Shown here: piece by piece, positions 27,086 to 34,787 of the stretch | Position numbering within the stretch: the stretch's first letter is position 1 | Layout: each line of letters begins with the position of its first letter | Source of the DNA: an uncultured Nitrospirales bacterium | GTDB lineage: Bacteria > Nitrospirota > Nitrospiria > Nitrospirales > UBA8639 | Direction: 5' to 3' | DNA: 64,000 nt | Assembly: GCA_958295805.1 (NCBI GenBank) | Contig: OY282373.1 | Location: 901,001-965,000, forward strand | Notes under the pieces: model-generated | The model's database searches: none | The model's input: only the letters and a program-made list of their open reading frames with translations | What the model was told of the DNA's origin: nothing | Position numbers and translations under genes: made by a program

Positions 27086-27946
27086 ATGATGAGGAAGACG
27101 TTGACAACGGCGGTTTGTGGCCTGAGTGTTTTCTTCATCATGGGTGTGAGTCACGTCTCTTGGTCGATCATTGAGCGTGCTCATGCCGCCTCGGCATCCG
27201 AAATCATGGGAAACGATGGTGCGCCCATGGTGCTCATTCCCGCCGGTCCGTTTTTCATGGGCGTTCCCAAATGGGCACGAGACGGGGGACTTGATGAATA
27301 TCCCAATCATGAAGTCGAATTGGGCGCCTACGTGATTGACAAATATGAAGTCACGCATGGCCTCTACCTGGAATTCATTCGCGCGACCGGTCATCGCGTC
27401 CCATCACATCCGACCGACTCCTCGAAAAATTTGTGGCAAGGGGGACTCATGCCGGAATCGATTGCGCCTTTGCCGGTGGTCAACGTGGATTGGTTTGATG
27501 CCAATGCCTATTGCCAATGGGCCGGTAAGCGGTTGCCGACCGAAGCCGAATGGGAAAAGGCTGCGCGCGGGACTGATGATCGACGGTTTCCTTGGGGAAA
27601 CGTCGAACCCACGTCCAAGCATCTGAATTTCAATCAAACGTGGCAGGGTGAAAAAACCCTGACGCCCGTCGGGATTTATGAGAAAGGCAAAAGTCCCTAC
27701 GGGGTCTATGACGTGGCGGGTAACGTCTGGGAATGGGTTGCCGACTGGTATGACGCGACCTATTATTCCCGGAGTCCGCGCCGGAATCCGAAAGGGCCTG
27801 CAACCGGAACCCGTCGGGTCATTCGAAGTTCCGGCTGGCAAGTGGAAACTCCACAAGTGCGAATTTTTACCAGAGTGGCGAGCCAGCCGCTTGACCGGAA
27901 TCATTCGACCGGGTTTCGGTGTGCCGCCGATGTTTCGACACCCTGA
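27086..27946 (+). CDS. Exported formylglycine-generating-enzyme-like (SUMF1 fold) protein
   Basis: About 286 residues with a signal peptide (SVFFIMGVSHVSW...AHAAS). Family motifs are PMVLIPAGPFFMGV, KYEVTHGLYLEFI, PVVNVDWFDANAYCQWAGKRLPTEAEWEKAARG, NVWEWVADWY and GFRCAAD. The paired active-site cysteines of true FGEs are not seen near the C-terminus (QPLDRNHSTGFRCAAD), so this is probably a non-sulfatase member. Start codons at 27077 (GTG), 27086 and 27089 are all possible. It is periplasmic. Confidence 0.85.
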   Translation: MMRKTLTTAVCGLSVFFIMGVSHVSWSIIERAHAASASEIMGNDGAPMVLIPAGPFFMGVPKWARDGGLDEYPNHEVELGAYVIDKYEVTHGLYLEFIRATGHRVPSHPTDSSKNLWQGGLMPESIAPLPVVNVDWFDANAYCQWAGKRLPTEAEWEKAARGTDDRRFPWGNVEPTSKHLNFNQTWQGEKTLTPVGIYEKGKSPYGVYDVAGNVWEWVADWYDATYYSRSPRRNPKGPATGTRRVIRSSGWQVETPQVRIFTRVASQPLDRNHSTGFRCAADVSTP

Positions 27947-28071
27947 TCGTAGGCCAATGATTTCTGAAAATTTGAAGTGTGTTGCTGCCCGTGTTCGTTG
28001 GATTGCTGAAATGTTTCCAGTTTTTTTTCTTGACAGTGATGCCCGTTACCATTAAGTAATTCCTCCTTAGA

Positions 28072-29439
28072 ATGCCGATGCCCGACAATCGCAGGAAAAG
28101 AAGGCGATCAGGAAGAAACGTTGGTGTCTCGCGGGCCGCGGTTGTCCTTGGCCTGTGCGGCTTTTTCTTTTTCCCCGGCCATGGTGGAGCGTCTGACCGT
28201 CACGCTCCGCCTTCCGCTTCATCCCAGAACAATCCCGGCCTTGTCTTTTTCCCCGCCCCTCCCAGTCCTCCGTCGCCTCAGAAGAGTACGGCAGACCGGA
28301 AAACTCAGGAGGGTTCTCCGCCGGCCGAGCCGTTGTATGACGAGATTTCCGTTATCCTGAACCCTGCCGTCAAGCGCAACGTTGAATACTTTCAAACCGC
28401 CATCCATGACCGCTTCCAACGGGCATTGGATCGATTTTACACGTATGAACCGCTGGTCGAAGAGATTTTTGCCGAGCTGGGTTTGCCTCACGACCTGATG
28501 TACGTGTCGTTGGTCGAAAGCGGCTTCAATCCCATGGCCTATTCACGAGCCAGAGCCTCGGGGCCGTGGCAATTTATGAAAAGTACGGGTTGGATGTATG
28601 GATTGAAGGTGAATTGGTACGTGGATGAACGGCGGGATCCGATGAAGTCCACGGTCGCGGCGGCCCACCACTTACGAGATCTCTACGATCAATTCGGCTC
28701 ATGGCCGTTGGCGCTCGCGGCTTATAACGCCGGTGCGGGCAAAATCAGCAGAGCGATTCGCAAAACCGGTACTCGGGATTTCTGGAAAATCGCGCGGACC
28801 CGCTACATTCGTCGGGAAACCAGACAATACGTGCCGAAATTTATGGCGACGACGATGATCGCGTCGAATCCCACTCGCTTCGGCTTTGACGCTTCTGCAC
28901 AAGCCGTTCATCAATACGAGGAAGTGCGCATTGACAAATCCGTTCATTTGCGATCCCTTGCCAAAGAAACGGGAATTCCTTTTGAAGAACTTCGGCGGTT
29001 GAATCCTGAATTGCGTCGCAGTGTCATCCCTCCGGATAAAGGCGGATATTACGTCAAGGTCCCCGTGGGCACGGGACCTTCCGTGAAACGGGCTCAATCC
29101 CGGCTGAAGCCGTGGGTGCCCACCCAGCCTCAATTAACGTGGTATCGCGTTCGCCGGGGAGACAGTTTGTCAGTGATTGCTCATCGATTCGGGATGAGCG
29201 TCAGGACGTTAAAGCGCCTCAATGATCTCTCGGGAAATTTAATACGGGTGGGAAAACGTTTGCGCGTCAGCGGAAAGATTCCCGGGAGTGAAGAGGTGCG
29301 GTGGTATCGCGTGCGGCGCGGTGACAGCCTGTGGAGTATTGCCAAACGGTTTCGCGTGTCGGTTCGGAAGTTGAAGACGTTGAATGATTTACGCAGCAGC
29401 CTGATTCGAGCGGGTCGGATGCTGATGATCTCCCCCTGA
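28072..29439 (+). CDS. Membrane-bound lytic transglycosylase with two LysM domains (MltD-like)
   Basis: A 455-residue exported protein. The SLT domain carries the catalytic Glu in VSLVESGFNPMAYS, followed by RASGPWQFM, and WPLALAAYNAGAGKISRAI. Two LysM repeats follow at the C-terminus, each beginning WYRVRRGDSL and ending near LIRVGKRLRV or LIRAGRMLMI. It cleaves the glycan strand of peptidoglycan in the periplasm. A hydrophobic N-terminal segment (GLCGFFFFPGHGGAS) is the likely export signal. A terminator follows the stop at 29451. Confidence 0.9.
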   Translation: MPMPDNRRKRRRSGRNVGVSRAAVVLGLCGFFFFPGHGGASDRHAPPSASSQNNPGLVFFPAPPSPPSPQKSTADRKTQEGSPPAEPLYDEISVILNPAVKRNVEYFQTAIHDRFQRALDRFYTYEPLVEEIFAELGLPHDLMYVSLVESGFNPMAYSRARASGPWQFMKSTGWMYGLKVNWYVDERRDPMKSTVAAAHHLRDLYDQFGSWPLALAAYNAGAGKISRAIRKTGTRDFWKIARTRYIRRETRQYVPKFMATTMIASNPTRFGFDASAQAVHQYEEVRIDKSVHLRSLAKETGIPFEELRRLNPELRRSVIPPDKGGYYVKVPVGTGPSVKRAQSRLKPWVPTQPQLTWYRVRRGDSLSVIAHRFGMSVRTLKRLNDLSGNLIRVGKRLRVSGKIPGSEEVRWYRVRRGDSLWSIAKRFRVSVRKLKTLNDLRSSLIRAGRMLMISP

Positions 29440-29450
29440 GCAAGCTCCTT

Positions 29451-29480
29451 GCCCTGAATGTGTCAGGGCTCTTTTTCTTT
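29451..29480 (+). terminator. Rho-independent terminator of the lytic transglycosylase gene
   Basis: A perfect seven-base stem GCCCTGA / TCAGGGC with loop ATGTG is followed by TCTTTTTCTTT. The right stem arm includes the stop codon of the convergent TPR gene (29463-29465), so its T-run lies inside that gene's 3' end. Confidence 0.85.
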
Positions 29481-30248
29481 CCCCTCCGGACTCTCTTCCT
29501 GTTGTGTTTCCTCCTCAGGGGGGGTCCCTTTGGATTCTTCCTTGGGTGGTTCAAGGATTTTGACCCGCATCTTGGCTTCGCTCGCATAGGGCGAACGCGC
29601 ATGTTCGTCTAATAACCGTTGGTACAGAGCCAGTGCCTGACTGGTCCGGTCGTCAAATTCCTCCAGTTTGGCGAGTTCGAATAGCACCTGATCTTTGTTC
29701 AGCGCCTCGGGCACCTGAAGCACGTGATTGTAGGCTTCAATGCCCTTTTTTCGGTTTCCATCCGCCACGTAGGTAGCACCAAGTCGTTGATAGACCAACC
29801 CGAGCAGAGCCGGATGGGTCCCCGTCTGTTTGATAAAATTGTTATAGGCGTCAATGGCACCCGCGTAATCACGTTGTTCGGCTAACGCGTTCCCGATGAA
29901 GTACCAGGCCATGCGGGCATTGGGAGAGCGAGGATAGTCCTCAATGATTTGCCGATACGTGGTCACGGCTTGTTGCAAACGTTTTTTTGTCGCCTCGACG
30001 TCTTCAAAGGATCGGTCGAGGTAGGCTTGAACGGCTTGATGCTCAAGGCCCAACGCCTCTTGGTCATGTGAACGTTGGAACCAGACAAGGGTTCCGAGAA
30101 TAATCGCAGCTAAACTTGCTACGATAACGGCGGTAATTCCTGCTCCGCGATGTCGTTCGGCTAAGAGCCACAGCCGTTCGCTTCGGGGTAAGAATTCAGG
30201 ATGTTCCTGGGCAACCCGTTTGCTGATATCTCTGATTTTGTAACTCAA
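29463..30248 (-). CDS. YfgM-like membrane-anchored TPR protein
   Basis: A 261-residue protein with one membrane helix (GITAVIVASLAAIILGTLVWF, residues 36-56) and C-terminal TPR repeats (ARMAWYFIGNALAEQRDYAGAI, LVYQRLGATYVADGNRKKGI and FELAKLEEFDDRTSQALALY). The tail is acidic and Pro/Glu-rich. It resembles the YfgM/TPR_21 family of inner membrane proteins with periplasmic TPRs that help envelope assembly. It is convergent with the lytic transglycosylase. Confidence 0.75.
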   Translation of the reverse strand: MSYKIRDISKRVAQEHPEFLPRSERLWLLAERHRGAGITAVIVASLAAIILGTLVWFQRSHDQEALGLEHQAVQAYLDRSFEDVEATKKRLQQAVTTYRQIIEDYPRSPNARMAWYFIGNALAEQRDYAGAIDAYNNFIKQTGTHPALLGLVYQRLGATYVADGNRKKGIEAYNHVLQVPEALNKDQVLFELAKLEEFDDRTSQALALYQRLLDEHARSPYASEAKMRVKILEPPKEESKGTPPEEETQQEESPEGKEKEP

Positions 30249-30508
30249 CGTCCGATCTCAACAATGACGTGACGCATCATGGGGATTGGCCGAAAGGAAG
30301 GACTTACGGCAGGCCGGACGGGCTTGTTGAACGTCCTGCTCACGTGAACCATGGGCCTTATACTCACCTGGTTGTTCCTTGTCAAATGTCTGAAGGCGTT
30401 GGTCGGGAGGGCGTCTCGTGTCCATGCCCGTTGTCCGTGTTCTCTCAGGTTGACAGGGCGTCTATGCCTGATATACATAATGCGTCAACGCTTTGGCACT
30501 GAATGCAC

Positions 30509-30584
30509 GGGCGGATAGCTCAGTAGGGAGAGCGCTGCCCTTACAAGGCAGAGGTCGCAGGTTCAAGCCCTGTTCCGCCTACCA
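30509..30584 (+). tRNA. tRNA-Val (anticodon TAC)
   Basis: A 76-base cloverleaf including an encoded CCA end. Acceptor GGGCGGA pairs with TCCGCCT; the anticodon stem CTGCC/GGCAG encloses CTTACAA, giving anticodon TAC. The T-arm GGTTCAAGCC is present. Confidence 0.96.
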
Positions 30585-30698
30585 TGAGAATAACTGATGA
30601 CGTCCGAAGAGTCGGATTTTACCCCAGAAGCGATGGATTGCTCAGGCGAGGGGTTGAAGACCGGCGACAGAATCAAAAGGACACCTCATTACCTGTAT

Positions 30699-30776
30699 GG
30701 GGCCGTCGTTCAGCCAGGTTAGGACGCCAGATTGTCAATCTGGAAGTCGCGGGTTCAAATCCCGTCGGCCCCGCCA
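30699..30776 (+). tRNA. tRNA-Asp (anticodon GTC)
   Basis: Acceptor GGGGCCG pairs with CGGCCCC; the anticodon stem CCAGA/TCTGG encloses TTGTCAA, giving GTC. The CCA end is encoded. It lies 114 bases after tRNA-Val and 72 bases before the tolQ start, so tRNA and tol transcription may be linked. Confidence 0.96.
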
Positions 30777-30847
30777 TTCATCCCGTCGGCTTTGGTCGTT
30801 TCTGCAACTCTCTCAATCCGTGAGTTGGCTTTTTTCCCATTGCCGAT

Positions 30848-31594
30848 GTGTCCCAACACCCTATGTTTGCAAGTGACCTTGGTCAGCTCATTGGTTCCCT
30901 CGGGACGACCTCTATCGTCGTCTTATTGGTTTTAGTGTGGTTTTCCGTCTTCTCATGGGGCATCATTCTGTATAAATGGTGGATGGTCCGCATGATCCAT
31001 AGAGAAGAACAACAATTTCTCCGTGCCTATCAACGGGAGGCCACGTTCAATGACCCGGATTTGCCCAAGCTGCATCGCCTGGCCAAACAATTGTCCCATA
31101 GCCCGAGCGGGTCGGTTTTTCTTGGGATCGTGAGTCGGTTGGAGCATCTTCCTGATCTCCAGACGACGGACGTCATTGAGGAAACTCCCAAGCAGCGTGG
31201 CTGGCCGGAGCGCCACTATTTAGAACAAGTCATCCGCTACCTCGTTCAAGAGCAAATTACCCGACAAGAAGCCTATCTTCCTTTCCTGGCCACCACGGGA
31301 AACATTACTCCGTTCATCGGGTTATTGGGCACGGTTGTCGGCGTCATTCACGCCTTTCAGCGAATCGGCGTCGAAGGCACGGCGAGTATCGCGGCCGTCG
31401 CTCCTGGCGTTTCCGAAGCGCTCGTGGCCACGGCCGCCGGACTGTTTGCCGCAATTCCCGCCGTCGTCGGATATAACTACTATCTCGCCAGAATTCGAAA
31501 AATCATATTCGGCGTTGAAGCCTTCGGCATCGAGTTTCTGAATGCCCTGGAAGGAATGTCTCCCGACGTGAAAGAGGTCGAAGTCCTTCGGTGA
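30848..31594 (+). CDS. tolQ: TolQ/ExbB/MotA-family proton channel protein
   Basis: A 248-residue inner-membrane protein. It has the N-terminal helix IVVLLVLVWFSVFSWGIILYKWW and the conserved ATTGNITPFIGLLGTVVGVIHAF and GVSEALVATAAGLFAAIPAVVGYNY segments of the TolQ/ExbB channel. It uses proton flow to energise TolA. Starts at GTG 30848 or ATG 30863 fit. The final codons overlap the tolR GTG start. It is first in a tolQ-R-A-B cluster. Confidence 0.93.
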   Translation: MSQHPMFASDLGQLIGSLGTTSIVVLLVLVWFSVFSWGIILYKWWMVRMIHREEQQFLRAYQREATFNDPDLPKLHRLAKQLSHSPSGSVFLGIVSRLEHLPDLQTTDVIEETPKQRGWPERHYLEQVIRYLVQEQITRQEAYLPFLATTGNITPFIGLLGTVVGVIHAFQRIGVEGTASIAAVAPGVSEALVATAAGLFAAIPAVVGYNYYLARIRKIIFGVEAFGIEFLNALEGMSPDVKEVEVLR

Positions 31595-32022
31595 TACTTG
31601 AATCCCGTCGCCGGTTTCTTTCTGAGATCAATATTATCCCGCTCGTGGACGTGGTGCTGGTGTTGTTGGTGGTCTTTATGGTGACGGCTCCCATGCTGCA
31701 CCGAGGGATTGATCTTTCACTTCCGCGTTCGCAATCGAACACGATTACGCCCGAGGAGCGTCTCGTGATTACGATTGAACCCGACGAACGCGTCTACCTT
31801 GGGAAAGATCGCGTGACGGTGATTCATTTACGGAAGCGATTGCACCAGGCCAAGTCCCTCAACGCCGGAGTGTCGGTCTATCTTCGGGCTGATCGTCGGG
31901 TTCCCTATGGGCGGATCGTCCAAATCATGGATGAAGTCAAACGGGTCGGGATTGAACGATTAGGCATGATCACGGACGTCCAGAAGACGGTGGTTGAAGA
32001 GGAGATCGTCACCGCTCAGTAA
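31591..32022 (+). CDS. tolR: TolR/ExbD-family protein
   Basis: A 143-residue protein starting with GTG that overlaps the tolQ stop (GTGA). It has the single N-terminal membrane helix with the proton-coupling Asp (INIIPLVDVVLVLLVVFMVT) and a periplasmic domain ending in KRVGIERLGMITD. It works with TolQ in the proton-driven motor. Confidence 0.93.
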   Translation: MILESRRRFLSEINIIPLVDVVLVLLVVFMVTAPMLHRGIDLSLPRSQSNTITPEERLVITIEPDERVYLGKDRVTVIHLRKRLHQAKSLNAGVSVYLRADRRVPYGRIVQIMDEVKRVGIERLGMITDVQKTVVEEEIVTAQ

Positions 32023-32037
32023 GTGAGAAACGACGCA

Positions 32038-33399
32038 ATGTCCCATACCGCCTCCATGAATCTGTTGTCGTTTGATTTGCTGCGGGCTCCAGGGTCGGTT
32101 GATACGCGGCTCAAGTGGGCTCTTGCCGGGTCGGTTGCCGTTCACGTGGCGTTTGCCTCGATGGCAATTCTTCGTTTCATGCCGATGATCGACCGGCCCG
32201 TTGCCTCATACCACGTTGATCTTGTGACGCTTGCCGACGTTCAGGCGTCTCCCGCTCCTGCACCGGAAAGCGAACCGCGCCCCGCGCCGACGGTGCCGCC
32301 GCGTGAACCGGAACGGATCACGGACTCGCTGGTGGGAGCCCTGGAATCCGTAGTGGTGCCCGCTCCCCGAAACGTGGAAGTGGCCAACAACGTTGAACCC
32401 GTTTCGACCCCTTCCCCAGCATCTCAGCCGAGTCCACTGGAGTTTGACGTGCCACGGGTTCAATCGCCCCCGCGGCCGCCGCAACTGGCTTCTGGCCCAC
32501 CCAGGATACAGCCAACGCGTCCCTCGCCGATTCCAACGGCCGACTCGTTGGCCCAGACGCTGAAGCAGGCCGTGGAGACTGTCGTCGTGCCGAAGATCCA
32601 ACGGGAATCTTCAGATGTTCCCTTACCCTCACAACCTCCTCGACCAGCCGAGTCGCCGCCGTTGAAGAAAAACAAAGTGCCCGTACACGCTCCAAAGATC
32701 AGCCGGCTGGTGAAATCGGTGAAGCAGCCGAGTCGACCCGTCAAGACCCCTGAAGTCAAGAATGCTCAAGTGACTCCCGTTGAATCACCAGAAGTTTCTC
32801 TTATCCCGGGCCTGGTCCCTCAAAACGCGGACGAAGATCGAAAAGAAGTTCCGGTCGTTGTGCCTTCTCCGGCTCCGACGTTAGCCAAGGTTGCGCAAGA
32901 TCACGCTCCATCCCGACCCACGGTGGCCAAGACGCCATCGACGCCATTGAGGCCCGACAACGATAGACGTGAGAACGCCGCCATTGACAACCTGCCCATT
33001 CCTGAAGTGAAACCTCTCCAGTCGCACCGACTGAGTTCCCCGCAGACGGAGGGCGGCACCCATGAGACGCTGACCAAGCTGCACGTGGGCGGGTCTGCTT
33101 CCGAAGCGAATAAGTATTGGGCGCAAGTCTGGAGCAAGATTGATCGGGAATGGGTCGCGCCTCCCGTTGCCATCCATCAGCAGGAGCCGCTTCAGGTGGT
33201 CTTGGCCATTCGAGTCGAGCAGACTGGACGGGTACAGGAAGAGGCGCTGGCCTTCGTGAAGAAGTCGGGAAACGAGTATTATGACTCAGCGGCCAAGCGG
33301 GCGGTGGTGGCGGCCAGCCCATTACCGCCCTTTCCTCCGCACATGACGGAACCCTATTACGATTTCAAGTTCCGATTTACGGTCAAGCTCAATCAATGA
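32038..33399 (+). CDS. tolA: TolA/TonB-like energy transducer with Pro-rich linker
   Basis: About 453 residues. An N-terminal helix (WALAGSVAVHVAFASMAIL) with SxxxH-type features (SVAVH) sits in the inner membrane. A long Pro-rich and Ala/Val-rich linker follows (residues about 65-330). A TonB/TolA C-terminal domain (VQEEALAFVKKSGNEYYDSAAKRAV, ASPLPPFP) ends the protein. GTG 32023 is an alternative start. It should span the periplasm, driven by TolQR. By position it is TolA, though the C-terminal domain is TonB-like. Confidence 0.85.
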   Translation: MSHTASMNLLSFDLLRAPGSVDTRLKWALAGSVAVHVAFASMAILRFMPMIDRPVASYHVDLVTLADVQASPAPAPESEPRPAPTVPPREPERITDSLVGALESVVVPAPRNVEVANNVEPVSTPSPASQPSPLEFDVPRVQSPPRPPQLASGPPRIQPTRPSPIPTADSLAQTLKQAVETVVVPKIQRESSDVPLPSQPPRPAESPPLKKNKVPVHAPKISRLVKSVKQPSRPVKTPEVKNAQVTPVESPEVSLIPGLVPQNADEDRKEVPVVVPSPAPTLAKVAQDHAPSRPTVAKTPSTPLRPDNDRRENAAIDNLPIPEVKPLQSHRLSSPQTEGGTHETLTKLHVGGSASEANKYWAQVWSKIDREWVAPPVAIHQQEPLQVVLAIRVEQTGRVQEEALAFVKKSGNEYYDSAAKRAVVAASPLPPFPPHMTEPYYDFKFRFTVKLNQ

Positions 33400-34727
33400 A
33401 GCACTCGACGCGATCCCTTTTGCTCGGTGTCTTGTTTGCAGTCGGCCTTCTTCCGTTCGTTGAGGTGCAGGCTGCCGACGGCGTGTTTTTAGAAACGAGC
33501 CGTTCGGAGTTTCAAAAAATTCCGATCTGGATCATGGGATTCCACGATGGGAACAGTCAGACTCGAATCGGAGCGCAACTGAACGACGTGCTCAAAGCTG
33601 ATTTGAGGCGCACCCAGGTGTTTGAGGTCCTTGAGGAGCCGCCGGACGTGCCGGCGTTTGAGCACGCGCATTGTCGAGGCGACGCCCCAAGGGCGAAAGC
33701 CGGCGCGAGTGGCGCAACGGTGACCACCTGGGGAAGAATCGGTAAAAAAAATGGACGACTGGTCATGGACGCATGCGCCTACGACGGCGGAGAGAACGAG
33801 TTCGCCCTCGGCAGACAGTATACCGGCAATCCCATTACCATGACGCTTCTCCGCACGATGGTGCATCGGTGGACGAACGCCTTGGTCTCACATTACACGG
33901 GAGATCCCGGCATTGCCCTGACGAAAATCGTCTACGTCTCCAGAAACAAGGCCGGTGGACGCGGCAATTTATACGTGATGGATTACGACGGGTATGGTCC
34001 CAAGCGCGTCACCAGCAATCGAGAGATGTCGATCATGCCGACGTGGTCGCCTGATCGACGCTCCGTGTTGTATACGACCTATCGCCGGAATAATCAGGAA
34101 ATCGTGCAACTCGATCTTACCTCAGGCACCCAGCGCACCTGGGTGCCTTCTGAAAGTTTGAACATGACGCCGGCGTTTTCTCCTGATGGTCAACTGGTGG
34201 CGTATGCGTCCGCCAATCAGGGGAATTCCGATATCTTTACGCTGAACGTCGGCACGAAGGAGATCGTGCAGTTGACCGCTCATCCCCGTGCGGATTTATC
34301 GCCGACGTGGGCACCCGACGGACGGAAATTGGCTTTTACGTCGGATCGTGGGGGCCAACCCCAGATTTACGTCATGAAACGTGATGGGTCACGCGTCCGT
34401 CGATTGACCTTTGAAGGGAAGTACAACGCCGCCCCCGCGTGGTCTCCACAAGGGGATTGGATTGCCTACGTCTGTTACGTCCGCGGAATGGGATTCAAGT
34501 TGTGCCGCATGTCTCCTGATGGAGAACGGCGCGTTCAAATGACCAAAGGGCCTTCCGGTGAAATCGATGATTCTCCTTCGTGGGCACCGGATGGTCGTCA
34601 CCTGGTCTTCAGTTCGACGAGAGGGGGGCAGAGTCACATTTACATGATGACCATTGACGGCACGGGATTAGAGCAGTTGACGAAAGGCGGAAAGCACCAC
34701 AGTTCCCCCGCGTGGTCTCCCTCGTAA
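33396..34727 (+). CDS. tolB: TolB periplasmic beta-propeller protein
   Basis: A 443-residue TolB. Signal peptide, an N-terminal alpha/beta domain, then WD-like propeller blades with repeated WSPDRRSVLYTTYR, FSPDGQLVAYAS, WAPDGRKLAFTSDRGG, WSPQGDWIAYV and WAPDGRHLVFSSTRGG. It begins in an ATGA overlap with tolA, so it is translationally coupled. TolB works with Pal at the outer membrane; no Pal gene follows here. Confidence 0.93.
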   Translation: MKHSTRSLLLGVLFAVGLLPFVEVQAADGVFLETSRSEFQKIPIWIMGFHDGNSQTRIGAQLNDVLKADLRRTQVFEVLEEPPDVPAFEHAHCRGDAPRAKAGASGATVTTWGRIGKKNGRLVMDACAYDGGENEFALGRQYTGNPITMTLLRTMVHRWTNALVSHYTGDPGIALTKIVYVSRNKAGGRGNLYVMDYDGYGPKRVTSNREMSIMPTWSPDRRSVLYTTYRRNNQEIVQLDLTSGTQRTWVPSESLNMTPAFSPDGQLVAYASANQGNSDIFTLNVGTKEIVQLTAHPRADLSPTWAPDGRKLAFTSDRGGQPQIYVMKRDGSRVRRLTFEGKYNAAPAWSPQGDWIAYVCYVRGMGFKLCRMSPDGERRVQMTKGPSGEIDDSPSWAPDGRHLVFSSTRGGQSHIYMMTIDGTGLEQLTKGGKHHSSPAWSPS

Positions 34728-34787
34728 GATCGTGTCGTTTCCCGCCAAAACGTGATGTTTTGAGAAATCGTAAGGAGACGTAAGCCC

